From Channa striata (lineage: Eukaryota; Chordata; Actinopteri; Anabantiformes; Channidae), in assembly GCA_033026295.1 (NCBI GenBank), contig CM065170.1, positions 9,123,540 through 9,187,539 on the forward strand: DNA of 64,000 bases, in the 5' to 3' direction. The translations under genes were made by a program, and so were the position numbers. The number at the start of each line of letters is the position of its first letter. Position 1 is the first letter of the stretch. The notes beneath the pieces are model-generated. The model saw nothing but the letters and a program-made list of their open reading frames with translations, had not been told where the DNA came from and did no database searches. This document shows, piece by piece, positions 39,901 to 54,785 of the stretch.

Positions 39901-42034
39901 AAACAACCTTTTTGGCATCTCATTTTTGCTCCGCTCGTCTCTTTGATAAGTCTGATAAGTGTGAGACTTTATCGAAACAATTCATCCCTTCCAATCAACT
40001 TGCGCCTACATAGCGCCTGAAACTACATTGCCTCCTCACAAAGCAATCACACACTCCAATAGGCAACGGAGTCGCCTGAGGTCAGACTTATATTAAAACA
40101 AGAATAATTATGCTGTTACATGCCATACACGCCCACTCTATCTAGTTTTCTCGGCACGGTTTACTATTTGACACGAGGTTAAGAAAAGTGCCCATCAGAT
40201 TGCTTTGTGAACTGTTTATCTATTTGTTCTACTGTAGGGCCTGGAGAGAGTGTGTGTGTGGGCAGGTGGGTGGGCGCTTGTGATAGTTTGTCTATTCCAG
40301 TGTCAGCTGCTTTGTGAAAGGCTAAGCAGGGTGTGTGGTATTGTTGCCGACTATGTAACAACAATTCCTATAGAGTTATAGTGCCGAGCAACTTGCTTTA
40401 TTCTGTGGATCACTCAGTTAATTTTACACCGACCCCAAGGAAAAGCTCGGTTTGACCTCGTACTCTCGCCTTCCATCACTGCTCTGTCGTTAGTGCTCTC
40501 ACTCCTGCTGACACTTACTATAGCTGTTCTCTCTCACTTCTTGCTTTTTTCCCTCTCGATAAGTGAACGTCAAGCAGGGAAAGCGTTTCCAGCAGGAATC
40601 ACCTAATTACCCGTTGAGTGTTGTTTATCTCGTTCATAAGCTAAACATTTGCTTTTGAATTTTGGTCATGCGTGCGTGTGTGTTCGACTGTGAGTCAGTC
40701 AGAATTACCTTGTTTATAATAGAATGAAAATGGGAGCTGATTTAAGCAGAATAATTTGATTAACGGGTTTGTTTGGCCTTCATTGGCACAGACAAGATCA
40801 GGAAATGAGTCAAACATGTACATACCTGGAGAGGAAATGTATTAATTACCCCCCATCTCAAATTATCTGCTGTTTTCACTGTGAGATGGCTTCTCATTGA
40901 GCGATCTTGCTCTGTATTAAAGTCATGGGTTTTCCACACGCTGTGCATTGTAATTAGCACAAAAATGAATTAATGACTGCATTTAACAACAGCTGAAAGC
41001 GGTTTGTGACATTAAGTATTGCATATTCAACCTTCTTTAACTAGTGCCCTGTATTTCCCCTGCAGGCACTGCGGTCAGAACTGAAGGAACGTGAACATTT
41101 GGTGAACAGCACTTTGGACCAGGCCAGGATGTTTCTCGCCGATCAGCCCATCGAGGGGCCAGGAGAGCCACGCAAGAACCTGCAGCCAAAGACAGGTACA
41201 GTTGCACCTCCATAAAACATCTACATACTTCTACCAATGTCTGGTTAAAAGCTGTAAAATATAATACATATACAAATATAATATTCATTTTTATTTATCG
41301 AGTTGAACGCAGTCAGTGGTTACAGGAAATGATGTTAGAAAAAGAGGGACTTGATATCAACAAGGCTGTTTGTCTGGCCTTTAACCTCCAGGTCAACACA
41401 ATGTCCATCTCAGTTTATAGCGTGTTTTCTCATTGAGCAAAAAAAAAAACTGAGCCGCTCTGGCAGACTTCAAACTCAAGTTTGAGGTCAGTCCCCTTAA
41501 ACAAACCCTGAAATCTGAACTGCTCATCAGATGAATATATTGCATAGCATCCAAGAATCAAATATGCAGCAGCTCATTCAGCCTTCCCTTTCTATCTCTG
41601 TTGGATGCAGCGAGGAAGTCTTGGTTAAGTCAGCACATTTCCCTTCAAACTAAAGCCCTGCTGTGTAAATAATTAAACTAACCCAAGGGGCTGTGTAGGG
41701 GTGTGGTGAGACTTCAGAGCGCCGAATGATGGGCTTGTTTTCTGTGATCTTTGATATGGATATCAAAGTGTCGTCTCACTATATAAATAGATAAAAGCTG
41801 ATTTAGGATCAGAGGCGGCTCTTGTTGTGGAGTCAGTAGAGATGAGATTTCTTAGAGTGACACTGGTAATGTCTTAACAAGTCGCCTGCATTATCTCCTG
41901 TTGTATTTGATTTTGTTTATGACACTACAATATTAGTTTGTACTCCTCGTTCTTAATCAGAGAAGATACACCACCAGTCTGTGTGTTTCTGTGTGAGGTG
42001 CTACTGCAGTAGATTTTAGAAAAGTCTGACGTGT

Positions 42035-42090
<56 letters not shown>

Positions 42091-45000
42091 ATGAGAGGGA
42101 GGCAGAGGAGAAAGAGGAGATTGCAGAGGTACAACAGGTAAAGATGATAATTCAGTCATCACCCTGGAGATGAGACCTTAGGACTCATAGAAGCTGCTCA
42201 TCTTTCTTTGTGGTTAAAGTGGGAGATCGGGGATCAGTTTTCCCCTTTGCCTCATCCTTGCTGTCTTTTTTTGTCGGTAACCTCCAATATGTCCGAATTA
42301 TACTGTCTTGTCACCTTTCCTGCCTTCATCATTCCCAACAACCTCGTCCTCACACCGTTTGTCTGCCCCTTTCTTCCTGCGGGATTTTAAAGATGTCCTT
42401 TTAATAAAATGAACAAGCTCTGTAAGTTATAACCTGTATCTTTTATTAATACGTAACAGTGAGGTCATTGGAAAAATAAAAATCTGATGACATTCTGGCT
42501 GAATTAGAGAATTACGTAAGAAATGATTTGTTAAATAACCGTATTTGTGCTTGTTTATACAAGTACATATTTGGAAAACAATATAATGCTAAAGGATGCA
42601 AAGTCTCAAATTGGTAAATTTCTAACATCATTTCAAAGTTTGTATCATCAAAAACAAGTAATGGTATGAAAATTAAGCATATGTTGAATTTTAATGAAGA
42701 TTTTTTTTTTTCTAAAGACCTCACCCCAGAGGAGAAAGCCAGAGGGTTGGCTCGCGCCATTCGCAAGCAGACAGGTGAGGTGAGGGAGCGGTGGGAGCGC
42801 CTAAAAGGACACGTGGGTGGCTGGCAGAGTCAGGTGGAGCGAGCGCTGGAGCGACTCCAGGAGCTGCAGAGCTCCATGGACCAGCTCGACCTGCGGCTCA
42901 CTCAGGCAGAGGACGCTAAAGCTACATGGCAGCCTGTCGGGGATCTGCTGATCGACTCACTGCAGGACCACATCGACAAGACCACGGTGAGTCTGCTGCT
43001 GTCTGCGCTATCGGAAAAGAAAGTTCAGACAACTTCCTCCTTTGTATGTCTGTGCACTTAACTGCATAAATCACATGTTTTCTTTTAATTGCTTATTTGC
43101 CTATCTCCAGCTGCTCCCTGTAAATTGCTTGTGCAATTTGACTAAATCAAAGCATTTGTCAAGTATGCGCATCTATGAAATAAGCATGTGAGTGAGACTT
43201 GGCTTGAAAATCTCACACAATTTCCGCTTTTTGTTTACAGAACAAACCCGTACCTGATTTGATGATGTACTCAGTTTGATGATTCTGTCTTGTTTGTTTG
43301 CAAATGCTACTCATCAAATTTGAGAATGCCTTTCCCCAGGGAGACCTGGCCAAGGAACAGGCAACACATTTAGTTAACAAGCAGAAAAAACGACAGCCTT
43401 TTCTAATGAACAGTAAACAGTGAATGAAGTAGCTGCGAAGGAGAAATGGAGGACAGGCGAGAAACCGAATATAGTTAAATTATGGCAGGTTGCATAAGAA
43501 AAGGCAACTGTTGCATTAATTCGACTGTGTTACACTGCCCAAGATCTTAATAATGTGCTCCCTGTTGCATGGACAGTCTGGCCTTAATATCCAATATCCA
43601 ATTATGTCTCTTAATATCCATGTCATGTAGGGACCCCCTTTGGATAATATGGTCTATTAAAAGATTACATAACGACCATGGAAACACAGTGACACACAAA
43701 GAACAGTATATAATTTATATTAAAGAGACTCTAAATGTAAGTTATAATAAAAGAAAACTTGATTTTAAACTTTTTCTATCTCTGAGATAATGAAGTGAGT
43801 TAAAATATAAGATCAGTAACATTCTTCCTGATGTTTAAGTACACATGTCGTGATTCAGTAGTTAGTCAGACGAAGTAAAAAATATCAGTCTTTCACACTG
43901 TTACAACATGACATCTTGGATGCAGACGTTCCGGGAGGAAATTGCCCCACTACGACAGGACGTGCGTCTCGTCAATGAGCTTTCTGCAGAGCTGACTCCT
44001 CTGGACATCCAGCTGTCCTCCACTGCATCCAGACAACTGGACCAGCTTAACATGAGATGGAAACTACTGCAGGTAAATCCCCCCCGAATCATTTGAAACC
44101 ACATTTTTGGCTGTGACATGCGACTGAGGGTTGTCACTCTACCTGTGCACTGGTTTTATTTCAATACTCTGTGCGTGCTTGAATATGTTGGTCTGATCTG
44201 CTTTGGTACTTGCTGAGAGTTTCTCCGACTGGACCACGTTTCAGCCCTGAAGGCAAAGTTCTGGAGACGTCTTTTTGTGAGTCACCAGAAGGAAGGAAAA
44301 GAAAAGTGGTGTTGGCTGCAAATTAAGGGAGCGAAACCTTCTCTGTTCGGTTTCATTATCCAGCACAGGACATAAATAAGCAAGTTCTTTCAAACATGTT
44401 CCTGTCAAAGAAGGCTCTGTCCAGTCCATTTATTTGTTTGATAAATTTGTATACAGGTTATGTAAAGATTATGAAAAATGCTCTCCTCCCCACTTCGGTC
44501 AGAAATAGAGGGAGGAAATATCTTGGTGTAGAGAAGTGCCATTTCAAAGTATATTTCTCCTGCATTACGGATTCTGAACCTTTGAGATCTTGGCCAACCT
44601 GGCGTCTGATGCCTGGAGGATACAGGTCACACTGCCCAGCTGTGATGGCATCAATTTAAACACCAGGCAGCCGCAGATGGACTCAGTGAAACGTATTTGA
44701 AGTTTCCGTTGTATGCAGCCACACATCACGGTTGCTGTAGATAATTGAGGTGGGAATGTGGGCAGAAAAGAAGCATGTGGGCAGAATAAAGGCGGATGGG
44801 GAGTTTTGTGTTGAAAATCGTAAAATCTCGGAAAGAAAGCCAAACCTTAAGTATGAGACCACCGCAGAGTAAAGCTGGGTAGCTGAGCTAATTTGTGGCC
44901 TTTTCTCCGCGCACTGCACAGACACTCGCTATTAGTCGTTGTGCCTGGAGAATGAGCATAACTCAAATGCTGAGCCTGTGAACGGCAGGGCTTCAGTGGA

Positions 45001-47658
45001 CGCCACGCTTTTCATCTCCGTTGTCCGCTCCTTTTGCTTCCTCCAATCAGCTGGAGGGCTATAGTTTCACCCAAAAAAATCAAGATCTGACTGTGTAGTC
45101 TGATGACTTGTTTTTATTTTTTTGTATGCAGACAGCTCCCATCTTCCTCTCTGTGGGATGGTGCCCATTATAGTCATTAGTGGACAGAAAGACACTGAGC
45201 TATTAGCCTTTCTGTGTCTATTAGCGGGATTCCTCTGTGGGCAGGTGTGATCTGGCTGCCAATAATGCCTCAGGGTCCGCTGTGTGTTTACATGTGACGG
45301 TCTTGCTATTGCAGCCTGCTCGTACTGCTGAGGTGAAGCGAACCAGCCCCACTGCCACACAGGGCACAGGTGCACTGCCCGAGAGGTCGAATCCCGGCTT
45401 TGACATGAGTGAGCGTGCGTGTGTGAGATTGATGATTCAGAAGAGAATCAAGTGTCACCTTTCTCTGAACACACTGATTGAACGGCTGCACTAACTACGC
45501 AGAAAGTTAATCCTTTTGTTTTTGTAAAAGTCTTTTAATATGAAGGAAGATGCAGTAGACGAGGAAAGAGAAATCAATTCAGCTTTCTCACCTGTTGTTG
45601 CCAACATTTTATTGACCTTTATCTGATCACTACAAACAGAAAATGAAAGCATTAATACGATTTATATACACCCTAACATCATGCATCTTTAATTTTTTAA
45701 TTTATGAACTGACCTCTGTTGTGGAGACATACATATGCTGTAGTTGGGCAATATAGATAGAAAAATAATAGAATATTTTTCATAAGACATAGTAGTTATG
45801 TACATAATACCTTAATAACATCTGATTGTCATCCCATTGGCTGAAGCTAACTTCCTCTTCCAATAGATACTTCAAGTATTTAAGATAGAAAATGGGATTA
45901 CACTTATGTACTCAGTCTGATGCACCTACTGTGGCGATGCGTTTTGGATTTACCACAGATTAAACCACATAATGGCTCATATATTTTTAACTTTGTGAGA
46001 AAAAAATTCAAACTTTCAATCTACCACTAACCTAATTGCACTGAAATTGAATTCATCCCAACCATGACGCCAACTCCAGCGCCTTTAAAGTTCTTTCTCT
46101 GTGAGGTTAACTTTCATGTGTCTCTCTTCTCTCCTCTCTGTCTGGTCATTGTGCAGGTGGCGGTTGAAGACCGATTGAAGCAGCTTCAGGAAGCCCACCG
46201 AGATTTTGGCCCCTCCTCCCAACATTTCCTCTCCAGTAAGTACAGGGCCAGATACTGCACCTCTAGGAAATTGGAAAATTTGCCACAAAGTTAAGCAAGT
46301 TCACATCCCTCAATTGTTTGTCTTTATATCCCGTTTTGTCATCTTCGCCCCTCAGAGCCGTGCGCGCTCCATCTGATACGGGTGGGTGCGTGTGCGCACT
46401 CATACAGTTTGCAGACAAGGCACTTTACTCTTGAATAATGCAATGCTTAATTACAGCTCTCCACTGGCTCACTCATCTCTCTCCCGTCTTTATTCGTCAT
46501 TAGCATACGGAGGGGAAGAGAGAGAGCTAGACACTAAGCTATGGAAAAGACAAATGTAGGAATGTGCACCTCGAACAAAGCGGCTGTTTTCCGCTCTCTG
46601 TGCCCCTCGCTCTCTCTCCTTCCGTTATTTCCTATAAGCGTTCGGCCATTAGTGTTCTCCCTGCTCCACCTGATTTGCTTTTACTGGCCTGCGAGACACA
46701 GTGACAGAATGGACAATGTGTGATTCAGAGCGGGTGATGGGTTAGCTGCTGTTCTGTGTCACCCGTAGACATGAATTCTCAAACTAAGCTCTGTTGAGAG
46801 CTGAGCGACTGCACCAGAAGAAATGCCGCTCTGTTCTTTCATCTTCCCGGCTCTGTGACAATATCTACGCCATCGCACATTCACTCTCATTACACTAGTA
46901 GCTTAATATTCCCTCAGGGATCAATAAAGTACTGTGTTCCTATCTTGGCCTATCTATCTCGTATATATCCCAATCTCACTTAATCTCCTTCTCTTACTGT
47001 CTTTTCATCTCTCTATCTGCGCATAGAGCTGTGTCAAGGAGGAGGGAAAGTGGGAGGGTGATAAATCAAGCAACATTTCTTCTCTGTATTACTCGTGAGA
47101 GCATCTCAAGAGTTACTGTTTACTGTGGCGAGATTTTAAGACTAAATCAGCTTGTCATTTTTAATATTTGCTTTGTCTGGATTTACTGGATTCTTTTACA
47201 CCCACCAAAATCAACATAAACCCGGGTGTCTTTTGTTCTAGACGTTTCCTTCTCCATCCGTGCCTTATTGTCTCCCTCTTCCTCATTTTACTTTCAAGAA
47301 TACAATACCTACATATTTTCCCCCAATTTCATGCACATTAAGTGTCTTATTTACATAGATTATGTTATAATGGAAGTGTTAGATGTGAGAAATCTTTCAA
47401 GTCAAGCTTCAAATGCTACACAGATTGCTCTTCTGCATGGTCAAATTGAGCGGTGTTTATTAAGACTGTATTTTGAAGACTGTTTGACTTCTTGCCTCTC
47501 TCTCCCCATCTTTCTTTTCTCTTTATCTCTGTCACTGTCTGTCTGCAGCTTCGGTACAGCACCCCTGGCAACGTGCAGTTTCTCAGAATAAGGTCCCATA
47601 TTACATCAAGTAAGTGGCGAGAAATGGCTCTGACAACCATCTTTTTGCTTGTAGAATT

Positions 47659-47697
<39 letters not shown>

Positions 47698-50600
47698 GTA
47701 TGTATGAATGTATTCACAATTGTGTTGGTGAATGTTTCCTACATCCTTGAAATGCATTCACAGCAGAACAGCTTTTGCACTTTTATCTCCTCTGACTTTT
47801 TTTTTTTTTTTTTGGATGGTAGTTTGCTTGTGGGTTTGTGAGTGAGTGAGGGAGTGAGTGAGTGAGACCCTTTTATGCAATGAATTGTTTGTTTGTGACC
47901 CTTCAGCACAGGCTGCATGTCTATGAATTTTGAGCACTTGAATTAATGAGTGTGTTTTTTTTTCCTGTCTCTTACCGTTTAATTTGACTAATTTTTGGAG
48001 AGGTCGCAGAGAATGCTGCTGTATTTTTAAAAAAGGCAAAGGCTGGAGAGAAATCTGAAAAATGAACACAACTGTGCAGAATTTTAAATAGGAGAGTTTA
48101 GGTCCTTTATATTTATTACCCTGGTGATTATTTTGCAACCCTTTAGATTCAGATTTTAACCTTGGGAGTTCTCAGGCTGGAAACAAATGTCCTAAATCTA
48201 TTATTTGTTTCCAGCTACTCTGGACCTGCAGATTGTGCAAGTTAAGTCATGCGAGTTAAATATACACAATACTCTCTCCCTTTATCTCATTTTAAAGGAA
48301 AATGGATTAGTTTGTAGATTTCCAACTTTCTTTTGTCACTAAACCCTAAATTGGGCAGTGAGGAAGAGTTGAATTTACTGGTTTTGATTTTGCATTGAAA
48401 AACGATTTCTAATTGAAATAGCTTATTATCCTAAACATTGTTCTGTATGAAAGTATTTTCAGCATACACAGACCAGAACTCTGTCCTCCCCACCCACAAC
48501 TGGGCACCGGATAGCTGTTCAGCGCATAGTCCCATCACGTATCATTTCTTTTACTCCCAATTAGGAAATTCTTTCTGCTGATTTTTCTCCTTTGTGTATA
48601 TTAAAATTCAAGCGGTTTCACCTTCACATTTCTTATTCAGTTTGCCATTAGCACCTCCTTTTGAATAGATTATACCTGGCTGAATCCCAGGACAGTTTCT
48701 GCTCACAGTTCTGCACTAAGTCACTATAACAGTGGAAGTTTAACTTCTCGCTTCCCATTCTATTTTTTTGCCAAATCAGACCAAACTGCAAGTTTCTGTT
48801 TACAAAGAGAGGAGAAGATTTGTGTTGGTACAGTATCAGTCAAGAGTGTGTCTTTACTTTTTAGCATATGTCATTTCTGAAAGTTTGAACGACCTCATTA
48901 TCCAGAAATCATGCAGCTATGTGCCAGTAAAGTGCTGACTAACCAAACCTGAAATCCATGTTTTATAGCTGGTGGTTAGAAAAATCTCTGAGTAGCAAGT
49001 TAAGTGCCACTTTGTGTTTTAGGGTGATAAAGTATTGTATTTTTTCCATTTTAAAGTCCCCCCTTTTAAATAGCTCTATGCCCAGTCTGTTTAAAAATTG
49101 ACTTTTTTAAAAATGCCACTGTGCACAGAACAATCCACGATAAAAGCTTTGATTGCGAAAGTTTAAAATCTGGCCAAAGTCAGTAGTAAATAAAATCGAA
49201 AGCTTTTCATCGTTAAAGATTTGAAGTTGATTGTAGACAGGTAACATAGATTTGTCATAAATTAACAATACATTTAATACTGTGACTGATGAATTATGGC
49301 TTTTTTTATTTAAGAGCGAGTTAAAACATTTTGTCAATCCTAAAAGTACTGTAGCGGTTCCCTGTAATGAACCACACTGAAAATTTGAGGCGGCTGAGAC
49401 AGATTTTGTCCGACGGACAATAAAGACACAAAGAGAAATGGAGAAAAACTGGATTCAGACAAAGAGGGTAGGGAAGGACACCAGAGCTGCGTTTGCACCT
49501 GCAGCTTGGCACTGGAGGGGGATCGGAGATGAAAGCCGGAGACAGGCAACGACTCTGAGGACAGGCTTATAACTTTTGAGTCAGCACCAGCCTGTGATCA
49601 CAGATGTGCCCAGCCAATGAACCTGTATCCACCCACACACACAAACAAAACGTGCACACAGTCACTCACACACAACAATACCACACACACGCATGTAGAC
49701 ACGCATAAAGATCAGCCTCACGCTGGCAAGGATGTCCTTACACACACCCAAAAATGCATATGAACTCACTCACACCCCCGCTGAGAGCACACACACTATG
49801 TGTTTTGTCAGAGCCTTCAAGACGGTCTGACCTGCAATTTCTCGCATTCGCAGCTTTCAGCAACTAAATGAACAAACGCAAAAGGATCATTCCTCCTTTG
49901 ACTTAACTTAGACGGTATGACTCGTCCTTCGTTTTAAAATGAAAATAGTTTCCTATACGCTTGCCTCGTCTGTCCACCTCCACTCGCAAATACGCACGCA
50001 GGTGGGTGCACGCCATGCCTTCCTGCTTGATTTTCAACTTGAAAAGTGAACTCTGAATCCATCCCTAGGACTAATCACAGGTCGCTTTCAGCGCCATGAC
50101 TTCATCGGGACATCCGCATCAGCCTTTGACACATTCATTTGCCCAAACCCCTCCTCATCCCCTCTTCTATCTCCTTTTACACTCTGCCTCCTTTCTTTGG
50201 ACTGACAAAGGGCCCCTGATTAAAACTGCGCCTTGTCCACCCCCTGTAGTGATGAGATCAAGCGACATATTGGGGGAAAATCAAATGTATTCACACAAGT
50301 TCTATGCCGACAGCCTCGTGCTGCCAACGTTGCGTTCTGTCCCTTTTTACCCATGCTGACATTTTAGCAGGGGCTCACGTCTTTTTCTGAGGGACTGCAT
50401 ATCTGCAAAGATTGGACAAACACTTTTACAACGTCTCAAGGTTTTTCTGGATGTAAAGACGGACACGGGAGTGTATGAGGAAAAACTGAGAATCTTCTTA
50501 TACAGATGTCTACATTACGTTTTCTAAAGGATCCTAACCTGTTTGAACTGTATTTGATAATTGGAATACTAATAACTCCACGAAGGAGGTGGATGTTTTT

Positions 50601-53600
50601 TTAGAGTAGGAAAAAGTGCAGGGGAGGAGAGGTGAAAGACAGGAGATGTCAGGCGGTGAATGCTGGCACTTATCATCTGTCACAAACACTTCATAATAAG
50701 TCTGGCAGGTTGCTGTCACCAAAAAAAGCTTTCTGAAATCTTCCTCCTGCTTACTCAGATATTTGACGAATTCTGTCCTTTGGATATCCAGTTATGCCCA
50801 TAATTATCATCTGCACACTCATAAATATTCATGACTGCATCTGAGCATGTGACAGTGACAAACTCCCAGCAGCAAAGCAAAGTGTTGACTGGTCTGCAGC
50901 CAGCAGTTTGATGAGATACAATTAGCTGTGCCTCATGGTCCGAGGTGGGGTGGGTGTGTCCCACAGGAATTTTGTCATTGATCTTTTCAAAATTTTTGCC
51001 CACTAGAGGTAACATCAAAGTATTTTGTCAGTGTGGTCACTTGTCTCTCTGTCATTAGTGAAAATTGTAGTTATGGTTAATTATCCTGTGGCACAGTCGC
51101 AAGTAATTAGCAAAACCTTTTTAACCTTTTGCTGGACTATAGCGGTTGGAAATGGTAATGCTACGCAGAAATAGCAATTATTTTTGATAACTTTAATTTT
51201 GATCATAGCGATCTGTTAGTAGAAGAGGGTCAGGCTGCTCGCTTCACTTGGATGCCATAAACTGCCTACTTTGGTTGCTCACTCAGATAGAAATCTCATA
51301 AAAACATCTTGTAAAAGGTTATTTCCCCCCTCACAGCACCCCAGTGGCTACATAAATTTCATCATTTTCTGCTTGCTGCAGTATCCTTTTCTGTGACCTC
51401 ATTTGATTTGTTTATGCCTACTCTAGAAGTCATTTAATGATGTTTATGAAGGAAAATGTCACACGCATTGCTCAAGATCGAAGCAGCTTCATCCCCAGAT
51501 GCTTTTGCTTACAGTTAGCCACCGTCTGGAAAACTGGGATTTCTGACTGAAGGCCACTTGAATTGCAATGTTTCTGTTTTAATTTGTTTTTAATATTAAA
51601 GAAGATGCTACAGTAGTTTTAAATTTAAATGTCAAAGAAAACCAGAAGTGAAGTGACTTCAACAATAAGTAGCGTTATTGATTGAGTTTTAATTTGAAAA
51701 ACAGTGTAAACTTATTTGCTATAACTCAGCAGCTCCTGTATCCAAGATTTAAATTGTTCCGTACAAAACCTCTGTTTTACTTCTGTGCTTTTTTGAAAAT
51801 GCGTCACTTTTCAAATATTTCCTGCTGTGTTATCTAAACTCCGCCAGCTTTGTAGTGTATGTGTCACCAGTTTGCTCTTTTTTTCTCCCCATTACCTTTT
51901 TCAGGCCAACAAAAAGATTGCTCAGGAATTACAAAGCGAATGTGTTGAGGGAAAGTGTTGAACCTGACAACTCAGTTGTCCTCATTATGGCATTCATGAG
52001 CTGTAGTTATAAGCACAGGCAATCTAATCTCGCTTTTGATGGAAACGCAGCCGGCTGCGTGGTGTGTGTGGGTTCCTAAGTACGATACAGATTTTTGGCG
52101 CGTTGATTGTGTATCCCATGTTTATAATGGCTCTATCTTGTTTGTGATATTCTTCTTTACACTTGAATGACAAAAATGTAGCTGTCAGCCAGTTGTGACT
52201 TGGGTAGGGAGCATTCATCCTCCACGTTTGTGCATCAAATATCATAAAAAAATCCCATGACTTCATTACATAAAAACAATTGTGATGTCAGGCGTGATCC
52301 TATAGACTCTAAATAAGGCAAAAAAAGGCTCTCTAGTGCAGAGTAGTCCAGGCATTTGTGAAGCCTGTGCAGGCGTGAAAGGGGTCATCAGTTTGTATTA
52401 GTGCATAGTAATGAACATGTGCAAAAGAGGAGGGATCCCGTTGTCCACTTTATCACCCCAGGTCACTATCAGTGCTTAACTTCGCTTCCTGGTGCCTGTC
52501 AGCAGAGAGCAAGCCATGGCAGGAACCACAGGGAGGTTTGTGCATCAAAAACCAGACTTGAAAAAAAAGAAAATCTAAGCAGATCTCGATACAGCTTCTG
52601 ACAGCCAGGTGACTTTTTGAAACCTACACACACAGCCACATCACATCCAGCAGAGCTCAAATAGATGCACTGATTGACAGGCACAGTTTGAGAAAGGTCA
52701 GATTCTTTGCAGTCGTGTGTGTGTGTGTGTGTGTGAAGGTTGTTGTCATATTGTGTGTGTGAGAACATTTTTCTCTGAAGCAGAAATGTAAACAGGGACT
52801 TGAGAATTGGCACCTTATATTTATGTCCCGTGGTGTTTTGAAAAGACAGATCCTGTGGTGATGAGAGGGTTTTACAGTATTTGTCAGTTTGTGTGAATTT
52901 TTGTGTTTTTCTCAGAGTCCTTGGACTTAATGGGATTTATGATTTCTTGACGAATCTCTAGCACATGTTGGTAATGAAGCCATTGACCGTATTTGCTGAT
53001 CACACTTACCAACAATAGTGATGTTAGCTTGCATCTGGTGTTTCTGTATGTTTCTCATTAACTTGAAAAGTTTGTGAGTTTCTGTGTGTGCGCCTGCGTG
53101 TGTATTTGAGGATCGTCCTGTACAAAGGTTAAGGTTTAGGGGTTAGCTTTGGGTTTAGGTTTGCATCGTGTGTGTGTGTGTGTGTGATGTCAGTTGATCC
53201 TGTTTTTTTACTGTAGGTGGGTGTGGGTGTGTGATTGCTGTAATGTTTCTCCTGTATTGTTGTGCTTTCCAGTCACCAGACACAGACAACCTGCTGGGAC
53301 CATCCAAAAATGACAGAGCTCTACCAGTCACTCGGTAGGAAACACACACCATCACTAACGGAGTTTCTAATGCTTATGTTGTTGTTTTTCAAAAATCTAA
53401 ACATGAGGATTTTTGTTGATTCACATTGTTTGCCAAACATGTTTTTTCACCAACCTAGACATTTTTAGATTATCTGCCAAAGGTTGGGGATTTTATTAAT
53501 TCCACCACTGCAGTACAATAGAACAGATTTCCATTTGCTATTCTACATGTGAAGGAATGTAATTTAAAAAATAAACAGCAATATTTTGGTCTAGCAACCA

Positions 53601-54748
53601 TAATTCTCTACTCTGCATAATCCCCTAAATTCATTTCCACTGTTGTTCTTGTATAGCTGCATGTTCTGTATGTTACCATGACAAATGGGGCTTCTTATCC
53701 CAAAAACATATTGCAGTTTAAAAATCTAAATTTAATCTGTCAATTCTGTGAGTACAAAAACCAAAATCCCCTTTACTGCCCACTGTATTGAGAGAAAAGA
53801 AGAGAACCATTTTTTTCTTCTTTAATAAAGTCTGTCCTGTTTCACAAAAGTGAGCACAATTTGCAACCCGATCATAAATCATAACTTGTCACCCACAAAC
53901 TGAAGATGGAGTACATTTGCATGCGCTGTGGGGTTCTAGCATGATCACACATTGATGACAAATGTTGTTTTTACTTTAATTGATGAAATTAGCCAAAATT
54001 AATGTGACAAGAAACACGTTGCAAATTGCATCTTTCAAATAAAACCAGCCCCTTGTCCTCTAACAGGGTGTTTCCTGTGCAGGATCTTCTAAACCAATTT
54101 TTTCCTTTTTTACATTAACACCCTGATTTTTCCGCTCTCTTGATATGCTGACTAATATCAGAGACAATACAGGGACATGCATGTTCGTGCACCGTGTGAC
54201 TGTTCTTCATTCGGAAGCCGGATAAATTATACGCTGTGAATCTTTGGGAGCGTTTGCTGTAGGCCAGCAGCTCGACAAATAACACTAGCCCCCACTGAGA
54301 CCGAACTCAGTAACATAATTACACAGTCCACACAAGCCCCACTCCCCTCAGTCATTTCCATAGACAATAACAACAATAAGTCAGCTTTCACTGAAGACAA
54401 AGGTCCAGCTTCTGTTGCCCAGTAGGCAGATCTGTTACGCTTTGTTTCTCTGATTTTCTGCCGTTTGTTTATTTTTGTCCATCTACTTTTCATGTCTCCG
54501 TCTCCACCGCTGCCTGTAGCGGACTTGAATAATGTGAGATTCTCAGCGTACCGAACAGCCATGAAGATCCGCCGACTACAAAAGGCACTGTGTTGTAAGT
54601 AAGACACGCACTTTAATACCTACAGTCGTGGTCTGCTTCTTTTGATGCCTGTATGCAGTGACGGGATGCAGTAATGATTTGAAACTTTGCCAGATTCTGT
54701 GCCAAAACTCTGCAGGAGCCAAAGATTTTTTGGCTTTAAAATTGCAAA

Positions 54749-54785
<37 letters not shown>

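Larger units (their letters stand above)
47610..53272 (+). other. utrn: utrn intron (dystrophin intron 62 equivalent)
   Basis: A 5663 bp GT-AG intron. It carries TG and GTGA repeats near its start, a CA-rich stretch at 49630-49800, an AATTA-containing patch at 50790-50950, and the candidate Up71-like first exon at 52516-52535. Confidence 0.9.
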
